The notes below the pieces were generated by a model. That model was not told the DNA's origin and ran no database searches. It worked only from the letters and a program-made list of their open reading frames with translations. From Streptomyces griseoviridis (GTDB taxonomy: Bacteria; Actinomycetota; Actinomycetes; Streptomycetales; Streptomycetaceae), in NCBI GenBank assembly GCA_014649155.1, contig BMSM01000003.1, forward strand, positions 310,001 to 374,000: a stretch of DNA of 64,000 nt, written 5' to 3'. Position 1 is the stretch's first letter. Each line of letters starts with the position of its first letter. A program made the position numbers and the translations under genes. Shown in pieces: positions 28,058-36,929 of this stretch.

Positions 28058-30630
28058 CCGTGCTGAAGACTTCGATGCGCAATTTCTTCGCGCACAAGGG
28101 CCGGATGGCGCTGTCGGCGGTGGCGGTGCTGCTGTCGGTGGCGTTCGTCTGCGGCACGCTGGTGTTCACCGACACGATGAACACGACGTTCGACAAGCTC
28201 TTCGCCGTGACCTCCGCGGACGTGACGGTCGCCCCGAAGGACGCCGAGGCCGAGGACACACCGCAGAACGGGGTGCCCGCGGCCCTGCCGGCGGCCACCC
28301 TGGAGACGGTCCGCTCGGTGGACGGCGTGAAGTCGGCCGAGGGCGCGGTGGTCTCGATGAACGTGACCGTCGTCGACTCCGGCAACGACAACGTGGGCGC
28401 CACCAGCGGCGCGCCCACCATCGCCGGGAACTGGACCAGGAACGACCTGCGGTCCATGGAGATCACCTCCGGGCACGCCCCGCGCGGTCCGACCGAGGCG
28501 ATGATCGACTCCGACACCGCCGACAAGCACCACCTGAGGATCGGCGACGAGCTGCGCACCATCGCGCAGACCGGCGACTTCCGGACCCGGATCGTCGGCA
28601 TCGCCTCCTTCACCGTCACCAACCCCGGTGCCGCGGTGGTCTACTTCGACACCGCCACCGCCCAGCGCGAACTGCTCGGCGGAACCGGCCGGTTCAGCCA
28701 GCTCAACGTCACCGCGGCGGACGGTGTCCCCGACGCGCGGCTGAAGCAGGACGTCTCCGCGGCCCTGGCCGGCTCCACCGGCGGCGGGTACGAGGTCCAG
28801 ACGGCCCAGGAGGCGTCGGACGAGGCCCGCGCGGACGTCGGCGAGTTCATGGACGTCATCAAGTACGCCATGCTCGGCTTCGCCGGGATCGCGTTCCTGG
28901 TCGGCATCTTCCTGATCATCAACACCTTCTCGATGCTGGTCGCCCAGCGCACCCGCGAGATCGGCCTGCTGCGGGCCATCGGCTCCTCCCGCCGCCAGGT
29001 CAACCGCTCGGTGCTGATCGAGGCGCTCTTCCTCGGAGTCGTCGGCTCGGTCCTCGGTGTCGCGGCGGGGGTCGGCATCGCGGTCGGCCTGATGCGGCTC
29101 ATGTCGGCGGCCGGCATGAACCTGTCCACCGACGACCTGACGGTGAAGGCGGCCACCCCGGCCGTCGGCCTGGTCCTCGGCGTCGTCGTCACCGTCCTCG
29201 CCGCGTACCTCCCGGCCCGCCGGGCCGGCCAGGTCTCCCCGATGGCCGCGCTGCGCGACGCCGGCACCCCGGCCGACGGCAGGGCGGGCCGGACACGCGC
29301 CGCGACCGGCCTGGTCCTCACCCTCGCGGGCGGCGCGGCCCTGTACGCGGCCGGTACGGCGGACCAGGCGAGCGAGGGGGCGTCCCTGCTCGGCGTGGGC
29401 GTGGTGCTCACGCTCATCGGCTTCGTGGTGATCGGCCCGCTGCTGGCCGGGGCGGTCGTCCGGGTGCTCGGCGCGGTGCTGCTCCGGGTCTTCGGCCCGG
29501 TGGGCCGCCTGGCCGAGCGCAACGCGCTGCGCAACCCGCGCCGCACCGGCGCGACGGGCGCGGCCCTGATGATCGGGCTGGCACTGGTGGCGTGCCTGTC
29601 GGTGGTCGGCTCCTCGATGGTCGCCTCGGCCACCAGCGAGCTGGACCAGTCGGTCGGCGCGGACTTCATCGTCGAGGGCAACCAGCGGATCGTGCCGCAG
29701 GCCGAGCGGGCCGTGCGGGACACGCCGGGCCTGGCACACGTCACCAGCTACAAGACCCTCGACGCCACGCTCACCTCGCCCGACGGCGACAAGGACGACT
29801 CCGGCCTCACCGCCGCCGACGCCACCTACGCCGAGGACCTGCGCCGCCCGACCACGGCCGGCGACCTGGCCGACGCGTACGGCACGGACGCGATGTCGGT
29901 CGGCTCCGACTACGCCAAGGAGCACGGCGTCGGCGTCGGCGACACGATCACCGTCGCCTTCAAGGGCGGGAAGACGGCGGAACTGAAGGTCGCCGCCGTC
30001 ACGGACGACGACACGGCGATCGACCAGGGCGCCCGGTACATCAGCCTCGACACGATGCGGAAGTACCTGCCCGCCACCGCCGTACCCCCGGACACGATCA
30101 TGTTCGCCAAGGCGGCGGACGGCCAGGAGGACCGGGCGTACGCGGCGCTGAAGAAGTCCCTGGACGCCTACCCGCAGTACCAGGTCCGCGACCAGACCGA
30201 CTACAAGCAGCAACTGAAGGACCAGATCGGCCAGTTGCTCAACATGGTCTACGGCCTGCTCGCCCTGGCGATCGTCGTCGCGGTCCTCGGCGTGGTGAAC
30301 ACGCTGGCCCTGTCGGTCGTCGAACGCACCCGGGAGATCGGCCTGATGCGCGCCATCGGCCTCTCCCGCCGCCAGCTGCGCCGCATGATCCGCCTGGAGT
30401 CCGTGGTCATCGCCCTCTTCGGCGCCCTGCTCGGCCTCGGCCTCGGCATGGGCTGGGGCACCACCGCCCAGCGGCTCCTCGCCCTGGAGGGCCTGAACGT
30501 CCTGGACATCCCCTGGCCGACGATCGCCGGGGTCTTCATCGCCTCCGCCTTCGTGGGCCTCTTCGCCGCCCTGATCCCGGCGTTCCGCGCGGGCCGCATG
30601 AACGTCCTGAACGCGATTGCGACGGAGTAA
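28054..30630 (+). CDS. ABC transporter permease (FtsX/MacB type), system 1
   Basis: An 858-residue permease with two FtsX modules. Each has transmembrane segments around a large extracytoplasmic region: N-terminal helix ALSAVAVLLSVAFVCGTLVFTDTM, then soluble domain, then FSMLVAQRTREIGLLRAIGSSRRQV; the second module repeats VVERTREIGLMRAIGLSRRQL near the C-terminus. This TRE-IG-LRAIG motif is the coupling helix of the family. It forms a two-gene operon with the ATPase. A strong hairpin at 30666-30698 follows. Confidence 0.92.
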   Translation: MTVLKTSMRNFFAHKGRMALSAVAVLLSVAFVCGTLVFTDTMNTTFDKLFAVTSADVTVAPKDAEAEDTPQNGVPAALPAATLETVRSVDGVKSAEGAVVSMNVTVVDSGNDNVGATSGAPTIAGNWTRNDLRSMEITSGHAPRGPTEAMIDSDTADKHHLRIGDELRTIAQTGDFRTRIVGIASFTVTNPGAAVVYFDTATAQRELLGGTGRFSQLNVTAADGVPDARLKQDVSAALAGSTGGGYEVQTAQEASDEARADVGEFMDVIKYAMLGFAGIAFLVGIFLIINTFSMLVAQRTREIGLLRAIGSSRRQVNRSVLIEALFLGVVGSVLGVAAGVGIAVGLMRLMSAAGMNLSTDDLTVKAATPAVGLVLGVVVTVLAAYLPARRAGQVSPMAALRDAGTPADGRAGRTRAATGLVLTLAGGAALYAAGTADQASEGASLLGVGVVLTLIGFVVIGPLLAGAVVRVLGAVLLRVFGPVGRLAERNALRNPRRTGATGAALMIGLALVACLSVVGSSMVASATSELDQSVGADFIVEGNQRIVPQAERAVRDTPGLAHVTSYKTLDATLTSPDGDKDDSGLTAADATYAEDLRRPTTAGDLADAYGTDAMSVGSDYAKEHGVGVGDTITVAFKGGKTAELKVAAVTDDDTAIDQGARYISLDTMRKYLPATAVPPDTIMFAKAADGQEDRAYAALKKSLDAYPQYQVRDQTDYKQQLKDQIGQLLNMVYGLLALAIVVAVLGVVNTLALSVVERTREIGLMRAIGLSRRQLRRMIRLESVVIALFGALLGLGLGMGWGTTAQRLLALEGLNVLDIPWPTIAGVFIASAFVGLFAALIPAFRAGRMNVLNAIATE

Positions 30631-30665
30631 CCACCGGCACGGGGAGCACGGGGGGCACGGGGGAC

Positions 30666-30698
30666 GGCGCCGGGGAGTCATGGAGACTCCCCGGCGCC
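30666..30698. terminator. Bidirectional terminator between ABC permease and small ORFs
   Basis: A perfect 14-base stem (GGCGCCGGGGAGTC and its complement) with a 5-base loop lies between convergent genes and can serve both strands. Confidence 0.85.
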
Positions 30699-30713
30699 GC
30701 TGTGCGCCCGGTG

Positions 30714-30857
30714 TCAGCGCCGCCGGCAGCGCGGGCACGCGCACGGCGGCATCCGGCTGCTCAGCTCCGGCACCGCGTCGGGCGTGACCTCGCACTTCTC
30801 CCGCACCTGGGTCCGCTCACCGGTTCGCGGGTCGATCCGGCAGACCTCGAGGGTCAT
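30714..30857 (-). CDS. Small Cys-containing hypothetical protein
   Basis: A 47-residue protein starting MTLEVCRIDPRTGERTQV and ending PPCACPRCRRR. The clustered cysteines (C-x-C-x-x-C plus two upstream) suggest metal binding. It starts 6 bases after the stop of the 76-residue ORF on the same strand, so they would be one operon, and it ends 16 bases before the terminator hairpin. No family was recognised with certainty. Confidence 0.55.
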   Translation of the reverse strand: MTLEVCRIDPRTGERTQVREKCEVTPDAVPELSSRMPPCACPRCRRR

Positions 30858-30862
30858 GCCCA

Positions 30863-31093
30863 CTACTGGCACCCCCCGCCGATCCGCGCGAGTCGGAACG
30901 GTTCCGCCGGCACCCGCGGCAGATCCCGCCCGGCGCTCCACGCCCGGCCCGGTCCTCCGGTAGACGCCCCACAGCTCCCGCCCCCGCTCACACCCTTCCG
31001 CGACGCGAGCCACCCGCCCGCACACCTCACACGCGCGTGCTCGAACCATTGACGGTAGGTGCGCTGCCAGTCCGTCTCGGGGGCGCTCGTCAT
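30863..31093 (-). CDS. Small hypothetical protein, possibly carrying compensating frameshifts
   Basis: A 76-residue frame starting MTSAPETDWQRTYRQWFEHARVRC, behind a good GGAGGGAGG ribosome binding site, and ending RDLPRVPAEPFRLARIGGGCQ. Both ends look coding, but the middle does not. In the middle the next frame reads CEVCGRVARVAEGCERGRELWGVYRR, which looks like a zinc-knuckle segment. Two small indels would restore a continuous protein with those cysteines. I cannot tell whether this is decay, sequence error or chance. Confidence 0.45.
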   Translation of the reverse strand: MTSAPETDWQRTYRQWFEHARVRCAGGWLASRKGVSGGGSCGASTGGPGRAWSAGRDLPRVPAEPFRLARIGGGCQ

Positions 31094-31670
31094 CGGCCTC
31101 CCTCCGTGGCGCCGGGAGCCCGGAGGGGAACGGGGGGCAGTACCCGAGCAGGGCCGTAGGGGGTAGGTGCCGGCGCGGGTACGGTACGGCTCCGCGGGGC
31201 GCCGGGGGTCGGCCGAGGCGTCGACGGGTGCGCGGGCCGCACCGGAGCGCCCTCATCCAGGTCGGTGCCCGGCGGATACGGTCGGTCACGGCTGCTCGCT
31301 CCGTCCGATCGGTCCACGTCGTCGGCCGTGCCGCCGACGCGGGGTTCTTCTCCGTCTCCTCGGCCAACCGGACTGCCGTGTCCGTGAGGCAGTGGACCAC
31401 TGCCGACGCGGTGGACCAATGCCGGCAGTGAGGACCCGTACATGGGACCCGTACATGATCTGAGGACAGCCGTCGCGCCCGGCCGGTGAGGGGCTGGGCG
31501 TCCGGCACCCCCTGTTCCCGGACCGCCGTCGCCGCGGAAAGGCGCGCTGTCCACACCCCCGGGCGTACCGTGCCGGGGCGACGTACCCTGGACACCCCCG
31601 GCCCGCCGAGCGCGCCGGGCCCTTCGTGTTGTCCACCCCAGGTTCCACAGTTCGGACGGAAAGCCTCTCC
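31094..31670. other. Intergenic region upstream of mfd
   Basis: About 580 bases with no supported gene. It includes the perfect palindrome GCAGTGG-A-CCACTGC at 31389-31403, a related GTGGACCAATGCCGGCAGTG right after it, and a direct duplication of GGACCCGTACATG at about 31431-31456. These suggest a regulatory region. The mfd ribosome binding site (CGGAAAG) is weak. Confidence 0.5.
31389..31403. promoter_or_regulatory. Perfect 7-1-7 palindrome upstream of mfd
   Basis: GCAGTGG-A-CCACTGC is a complete inverted repeat followed within 10 bases by a partial second copy of the GTGGACCA core. The spacing fits a dimeric regulator. Neither the regulator nor the regulated gene is known. Confidence 0.45.
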
Positions 31671-34600
31671 ATGAGCCTGCACGGTCTGCTCGACGCCGTC
31701 GTCAAGGACACCGCCCTCGCGGAAGCGATCGCGGCGGCCGGCGACGGCAACCGTATGCACATCGACCTGGTCGGCCCGCCCGCCGCCCGGCCCTTCTCGA
31801 TCGCCGCGCTGGCCCGGGACGCGGGCCGGCCCGTGCTCGCCGTCACCGCGACCGGACGGGAGGCGGAGGACCTGGCCGCGGCCCTGCGCTCACTGCTGCC
31901 GCCCGAGGGCGTCGTGGAGTACCCGTCCTGGGAGACGCTGCCGCACGAGCGGCTCAGCCCGCGCAGCGACACCGTGGGCCGGCGGCTGGCGGTGCTGCGG
32001 CGGCTCGTCCACCCCCGTGCCGACGACCCGGAGACGGGGCCCGTCTCCGTGGTCGTCGCGCCGGTGCGCTCCGTGCTCCAGCCGCAGGTCAAGGGGCTGG
32101 GCGATCTGGAGCCCGTGGCGCTCCGGAGCGGGCAGAGCGCCGACCTGGGGGAGGTCGTCGGCGCCCTCGCCGCCGCCGCGTACGCGCGCGTGGAGCTGGT
32201 GGAGAAGCGGGGCGAGTTCGCCGTGCGCGGCGGCATCCTCGACGTGTTCCCGCCCACCGAGGAGCACCCGCTGCGCATCGAGTTCTGGGGCGACGACGTC
32301 GAGGAGATCCGCTACTTCAAGGTCGCCGACCAGCGGTCCCTGGAGGTCGCCGAGCACGGGCTGTGGGCGCCGCCCTGCCGGGAGCTGCTGCTGACGGACC
32401 AGGTGCGGGAGCGGGCCGCGGCCCTCGCCGAGCGGCACCCCGAGCTGGGCGAGCTGCTCGGGAAGATCGCCGAGGGCATCGCCGTCGAGGGCATGGAGTC
32501 CCTCGCGCCGGTCCTCGTCGACGAGATGGAGCTGCTGCTCGACGTACTGCCGCAGGGGCCCGGCGGTGCCATGGCCGTCGTGTGCGACCCGGAGCGGGTG
32601 CGGACGCGCGCCGCCGACCTGGTGGCGACGAGCCAGGAGTTCCTCCAGGCGTCCTGGGCGGCGACCGCCCAGGGCGGCGAGGCGCCGATCGACGTGGACG
32701 CCGCCTCCCTGTGGTCCCTCGCGGACGTCCGGGACCGGGCCCGCGAGCTGGGCATGATGTGGTGGTCGGTGTCGCCGTTCGCCGCCGACGACGCCCTGGA
32801 GGAGGCCGACACCCTCAAGCTCGGCATGCACGCCCCCGAGAGCTACCGCGGCGACACCGCGAAGGCGCTGGCCGACACCAAGGGGTGGCTGGCCGACGGC
32901 TGGCGGGTCGCGTACGTGACCGAGGGGCACGGGACGGCCGCCCGTACCGTCGAGGTGCTGGGCGGGGAGGGGATTGCCGCCCGGCTCGACGTCCCCGGCG
33001 CGAAGTCGGCCGGGCTGGGCGAGCTGAGCCCGTCCGTCGTGCACGTCGCCTGCGGGTCGATCGACCACGGGTTCGTCGAGCCGGCGCTGAGACTCGCCGT
33101 GCTCACCGAGACCGACCTGTCCGGGCAGAAGGCCGCCGGCCGCGAAGGCGCGCGGATGCCCGCCCGGCGCCGCAAGACCATCGACCCGCTCACCCTGGAG
33201 GCGGGCGACTACATCGTCCACGAGCAGCACGGCGTCGGCCGGTACATCGAGATGGTGCAGCGCACCGTGCAGGGCGCCACCCGCGAGTACCTGGTGGTGG
33301 AGTACGCGCCGGCCAAGCGCGGCCAGCCCGGTGACCGGCTGTACATCCCCACCGACCAGCTGGAGCAGATCACCAAGTACGTCGGCGGCGAGGCCCCCAC
33401 GCTGCACCGCCTCGGCGGCGCCGACTGGACGAAGACCAAGGCCCGCGCGAAGAAGGCGGTCAAGGAGATCGCCGCCGACCTCATCAAGCTGTACAGCGCG
33501 CGGATGGCGGCCCCCGGCCACGCCTTCGGACCCGACACCCCCTGGCAGCGCGAGCTGGAGGACGCCTTCCCCTACGCGGAGACCCCGGACCAGCTCACCA
33601 CCATCGCCGAGGTCAAGGAGGACATGGAGAAGACGGTCCCGATGGACCGCCTGATCTGCGGCGACGTCGGCTACGGCAAGACGGAGATCGCGGTCCGGGC
33701 CGCCTTCAAGGCCGTCCAGGACGGCAAGCAGGTCGCCGTCCTCGTCCCCACGACCCTGCTGGTGCAGCAGCACTTCGGGACGTTCAGCGAGCGGTACGCG
33801 CAGTTCCCGGTGAACGTGCGGGCGCTGTCCCGGTTCCAGACCGACACCGAGGCCAGGGCGACCCTGGAGGGGCTGCGCGACGGCTCGGTGGACGTCGTCA
33901 TCGGCACCCACCGCCTCTTCTCCTCCGAGACCAAGTTCAAGGACCTCGGCCTGGTCATCGTCGACGAGGAGCAGCGCTTCGGCGTCGAGCACAAGGAGCA
34001 GCTGAAGAAGCTCCGCGCCAACGTCGACGTGCTGACCATGTCCGCCACCCCCATCCCGCGCACCCTGGAGATGGCGGTCACCGGCATCCGCGAGATGTCC
34101 ACGATCACCACCCCGCCGGAGGAACGGCACCCGGTGCTGACCTTCGTCGGCCCCTACGAGCAGAAGCAGATCGGCGCCGCCATCCGCCGCGAACTGCTCC
34201 GCGAGGGCCAGGTCTTCTACATCCACAACCGCGTCGAGTCCATCGACCGGGCCGCGGCGCGGCTGCGCGAGATCGTCCCCGAGGCGCGGATCGCCACCGC
34301 GCACGGCCAGATGTCCGAGCAGGCCCTGGAACAGGTCGTCGTCGACTTCTGGGAAAAGCGGTTCGACGTCCTCGTCTCCACCACGATCGTGGAGTCCGGC
34401 ATCGACATCTCCAACGCCAACACCCTCATCGTGGAGCGCGGCGACAACTTCGGCCTGAGCCAGCTCCACCAGCTCCGCGGCCGGGTCGGCCGCGGCCGGG
34501 AGCGCGGCTACGCGTACTTCCTCTACCCGCCGGAGAAGCCGCTCACCGAGACCGCGCACGAACGGCTCGCCACCATCGCCCAGCACACCGAGATGGGCGC

Positions 34601-35231
34601 GGGCATGTACGTGGCCATGAAGGACCTGGAGATCCGCGGCGCGGGCAACCTGCTCGGCGGCGAGCAGTCCGGGCACATCGCCGGCGTCGGCTTCGACCTG
34701 TACGTCCGGATGGTCGGCGAGGCGGTGGCCGACTACCGGGCCGCGCTGGAGGGCGGCGTGGAGGAGGAACCGCCGCTGGAGGTGAAGATCGAGCTGCCGG
34801 TCGACGCGCACGTCCCGCACGACTACGCCCCCGGCGAGCGGCTTCGCCTGGCGGCGTACCGCTCCATCGCCTCCGCCAACAGCGAGGAGGACATCCGGGC
34901 GGTACGGGAGGAACTCGTCGACCGCTACGGCAAACTCCCCGAACCGGTGGAGAACCTGCTGCTGGTGGCGGGGCTGCGGATGCTCGCGCGGGCGTGCGCC
35001 GTCGGCGAGATCGTGCTCCAGGGCAACAACATCCGGTTCGCGCCCGTCGAGCTGCGCGAGTCCCAGGAGCTGCGGCTCAAGCGCATCTACCCCGGCAGCG
35101 TCATCAAGGCCACCGCGCACCAGATCCTCGTACCGCGCCCGAAGACCGCGAAGGTCGGCGGGAAGCCGCTGGTCGGGCGGGAGTTGCTGAGCTGGGTCGG
35201 GGAGTTCCTGACGACCGTGCCGGGGTCCTGA
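31671..35231 (+). CDS. mfd: Transcription-repair coupling factor
   Basis: Displaces RNA polymerase stalled at DNA lesions and recruits UvrA. The 1186-residue protein has, in order: the UvrB-homology region (GVVEYPSWETLPHERLSP), a CarD-like RNA-polymerase-interaction domain beginning GDYIVHEQHGVGRY, the superfamily 2 helicase with CGDVGYGKTEIA (Walker A), DEEQRFG (DEExQ box) and TMSATPIPRTL, the translocation motif region ending in QLHQLRGRVGRGRERGYAY, and a C-terminal UvrA-binding TRCF domain. The ATG at 31671 (MSLHGLL) is the likely start. Monocistronic, followed by a long palindromic terminator. Confidence 0.96.
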   Translation: MSLHGLLDAVVKDTALAEAIAAAGDGNRMHIDLVGPPAARPFSIAALARDAGRPVLAVTATGREAEDLAAALRSLLPPEGVVEYPSWETLPHERLSPRSDTVGRRLAVLRRLVHPRADDPETGPVSVVVAPVRSVLQPQVKGLGDLEPVALRSGQSADLGEVVGALAAAAYARVELVEKRGEFAVRGGILDVFPPTEEHPLRIEFWGDDVEEIRYFKVADQRSLEVAEHGLWAPPCRELLLTDQVRERAAALAERHPELGELLGKIAEGIAVEGMESLAPVLVDEMELLLDVLPQGPGGAMAVVCDPERVRTRAADLVATSQEFLQASWAATAQGGEAPIDVDAASLWSLADVRDRARELGMMWWSVSPFAADDALEEADTLKLGMHAPESYRGDTAKALADTKGWLADGWRVAYVTEGHGTAARTVEVLGGEGIAARLDVPGAKSAGLGELSPSVVHVACGSIDHGFVEPALRLAVLTETDLSGQKAAGREGARMPARRRKTIDPLTLEAGDYIVHEQHGVGRYIEMVQRTVQGATREYLVVEYAPAKRGQPGDRLYIPTDQLEQITKYVGGEAPTLHRLGGADWTKTKARAKKAVKEIAADLIKLYSARMAAPGHAFGPDTPWQRELEDAFPYAETPDQLTTIAEVKEDMEKTVPMDRLICGDVGYGKTEIAVRAAFKAVQDGKQVAVLVPTTLLVQQHFGTFSERYAQFPVNVRALSRFQTDTEARATLEGLRDGSVDVVIGTHRLFSSETKFKDLGLVIVDEEQRFGVEHKEQLKKLRANVDVLTMSATPIPRTLEMAVTGIREMSTITTPPEERHPVLTFVGPYEQKQIGAAIRRELLREGQVFYIHNRVESIDRAAARLREIVPEARIATAHGQMSEQALEQVVVDFWEKRFDVLVSTTIVESGIDISNANTLIVERGDNFGLSQLHQLRGRVGRGRERGYAYFLYPPEKPLTETAHERLATIAQHTEMGAGMYVAMKDLEIRGAGNLLGGEQSGHIAGVGFDLYVRMVGEAVADYRAALEGGVEEEPPLEVKIELPVDAHVPHDYAPGERLRLAAYRSIASANSEEDIRAVREELVDRYGKLPEPVENLLLVAGLRMLARACAVGEIVLQGNNIRFAPVELRESQELRLKRIYPGSVIKATAHQILVPRPKTAKVGGKPLVGRELLSWVGEFLTTVPGS

Positions 35232-35247
35232 CCCGGGAGTGAGGCGC

Positions 35248-35281
35248 GGCCGTCCGCGGTGCCCGGGCACCGCGGACGGCC
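35248..35281. terminator. Bidirectional terminator after mfd
   Basis: A perfect 17-base inverted repeat without loop (GGCCGTCCGCGGTGCCC and its complement) begins 17 bases after the mfd stop and lies 22 bases before the convergent small gene's stop. Confidence 0.85.
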
Positions 35282-35302
35282 TTGTCTACGCGGAGCGGTG
35301 CG

Positions 35303-35515
35303 TCACCGCTGGTCCGGCCGGTCGCCGCCCCGCCTGCCCATGCCCCGCCTGCCCATGCCGAGCCTGCCCTCGGCCTGCTGCTGGGCGGTGTCCACCTGCT
35401 TCTCGTACTTGCCGCCGGTCCGCCGGTTGACCTGCTTCTCGGCGGCGTCGGACACCTTCCGGGACCGGTCCTTGTCCTTGCCGGCCATGCTCTTGACCTT
35501 GTCGAGGATGCCCAT
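35303..35515 (-). CDS. Small antitoxin-like protein (MT0933/Rv0909 family)
   Basis: A 70-residue basic, hydrophilic protein: MGILDKVKSMAGKDKD, then a KVSDAAEKQVNRRTGGKY segment, KQVDTAQQQAEGRLG, and a Gly/Arg/Met-rich tail. This order is that of the MT0933-type putative antitoxins of actinobacteria. AAGGAG lies 6 bases before the ATG. No toxin gene is adjacent, and the family is widespread as a stand-alone gene, so the antitoxin role is only a family label. Confidence 0.75.
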   Translation of the reverse strand: MGILDKVKSMAGKDKDRSRKVSDAAEKQVNRRTGGKYEKQVDTAQQQAEGRLGMGRRGMGRRGGDRPDQR

Positions 35516-35656
35516 GCGCAGCTCCTTCCGAGGAGTGACTCCTTTTTCCGACGGTACGCCGGATGCGTCACGTATGCCCCTTAAGGTCGTATTTGGTCTG
35601 GACCTCTGCCTCGCTACGGTGATGAGTGATCGACAGCACGGCAAGGGGAGGCACGC

Positions 35657-36463
35657 GTGAGGCGGCGGCACACCACGAGGGGTACGGGACCGACCGGCAA
35701 GAACTGGGCCGTCTGCGCGGCACTGGCGCTGGCCCTGGTCGCCGGGTGCGACAGCGTCCAGGAGGGCGGGACCACGTCCTCCGGCAGCGCCGGCGCGGGC
35801 GGTGGCGACGCGTCGGCCGCCCCGGCGGACGGCCGGGCGGTGAGCCCGCTGAGCAACCCGGACGGCACGAAACCCGGCCTGGCGGCGGTCACGGGCGACG
35901 ACCGTACCGCCGCCCGCGACCTCATCGAGCAGCTGAGGACCAAGGGCCGCGGCCCGAAGACCGGCTACGACCGCGACGAGTTCGGCTACGCCTGGATGGA
36001 CACGGCCGAGGGAGTGCCGTTCGCCCGCAACGGCTGCGACACCCGCAACGACGTCCTCCAGCGCGACGGGGAGGAGGTGAGGTTCAAGTCCGGCTCCGAC
36101 TGCGTGGTCGTCTCCATGACCCTGGACGATCCGTACACCGCCCGGACCATCGAGTGGCGCAAGCAGGACGCCGCCGAGGTGCAGATCGACCATGTGGTGC
36201 CGCTGTCCTACAGCTGGCAGATGGGTTCCTCGCGCTGGCCGGAGAGCAAGCGGCGGCAACTGGCCAACGACCCCCTCAACCTCCTCCCGGTCGACGGCAC
36301 CGCCAACTCCGCCAAGGGCGACTCCGGCCCCGCGGCCTGGCTGCCGCCGAGCAAGAGGATCCGCTGCGCGTACGCGGTCCGCTTCGCGCAGGTCGCCGTC
36401 AAGTACGAGCTGCCGGTGACGACGGCGGACCGGAGCGCGTTGGCGAGGCAGTGCGGGGGGTGA
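35657..36463 (+). CDS. Secreted HNH-family nuclease lipoprotein
   Basis: A 268-residue exported protein. Residues 1-32 form a lipoprotein signal peptide (twin basic N-terminus, ALALALVAGC with the lipobox Cys), followed by a Gly/Ser/Ala linker. The C-terminal domain is of the GmrSD-C/DUF1524 HNH type: DEFGYAWMDT, NGCDTRNDVL, VQIDHVVPLSYSWQMGS with the catalytic Asp-His pair, and NDPLNLLPVDGTANSAKGD with the second part of the fold. Probable role is extracellular nucleic-acid degradation. GGGGAGG precedes GTG 35657. Confidence 0.88.
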   Translation: MRRRHTTRGTGPTGKNWAVCAALALALVAGCDSVQEGGTTSSGSAGAGGGDASAAPADGRAVSPLSNPDGTKPGLAAVTGDDRTAARDLIEQLRTKGRGPKTGYDRDEFGYAWMDTAEGVPFARNGCDTRNDVLQRDGEEVRFKSGSDCVVVSMTLDDPYTARTIEWRKQDAAEVQIDHVVPLSYSWQMGSSRWPESKRRQLANDPLNLLPVDGTANSAKGDSGPAAWLPPSKRIRCAYAVRFAQVAVKYELPVTTADRSALARQCGG

Positions 36464-36526
36464 CGCGGAGCCGCGGGAGGTGGGCGGTGCCGGGTGGGGT
36501 GACGCGGAGGGCTCACGGCGGACCGG

Positions 36527-36733
36527 TCAGCCGCCCGGCGCGTCAAGGCCGAGGATCTCTCCGGCGGGCTCGGCGGCCGCGACCGGGACGTCGTGGTCAC
36601 TGAAGGTGAGGTTGCCGGGGTCCGCCGCGGAGCCGCTGACCCGGACGAGTCCGAACGCGCCCTCCGGGAAGCGGGCCGCCTCGGTGCGCAGCGCCTGCGC
36701 GGGACGCGCGACGGCCGGACGGACGGCACGGCC
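36527..36733 (-). pseudogene. Orphan coding-like fragment, possible gene remnant
   Basis: About 68 codons on the minus strand read GRAVRPAVARPAQALRTEAA, then FPEGAFGLVRVSGSAADPG and end EILGLDAPGG before a TGA. The codon pattern is typical of coding sequence in this genome and stands out from the surrounding spacer. No start codon or ribosome binding site fits, and the frame extends upstream into the antisense of the next gene. It may be the 3' end of a lost gene. I do not recognise the family. Confidence 0.3.
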
Positions 36734-36929
36734 GCCCCCGGCGGATGGCCGGCGCCCGGCCCGCCCGTACCGCAACGGTTCGGCATCCCCGGGCCGCGTG
36801 TCGGTGCCGGCCGATACGCTCGGGTCCTCGGCGGGACTCCGTACCTCTGGACTACCAGCGGAAGCCCGTACGAACAGCGTGAACGAACCGTCCGTCCGCC
36901 ATGCCGGCGCCACCGGTCCAGGAGCAGTC

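Noticed and set aside
26830..30795. A 1321-residue open frame antisense to the ABC exporter
   Set aside because: Covers the complete ABC operon in reverse; composition is His/Gly/Arg-rich and no domain is recognisable.
31167..31463. A 98-residue plus-strand ORF upstream of mfd
   Set aside because: Arg/Pro-rich shadow-type composition, no ribosome binding site, and it overlaps the palindromic regulatory region.
31890..35270. A 1126-residue open frame antisense to mfd
   Set aside because: Low-complexity shadow of mfd caused by the rarity of stop codons at high GC.
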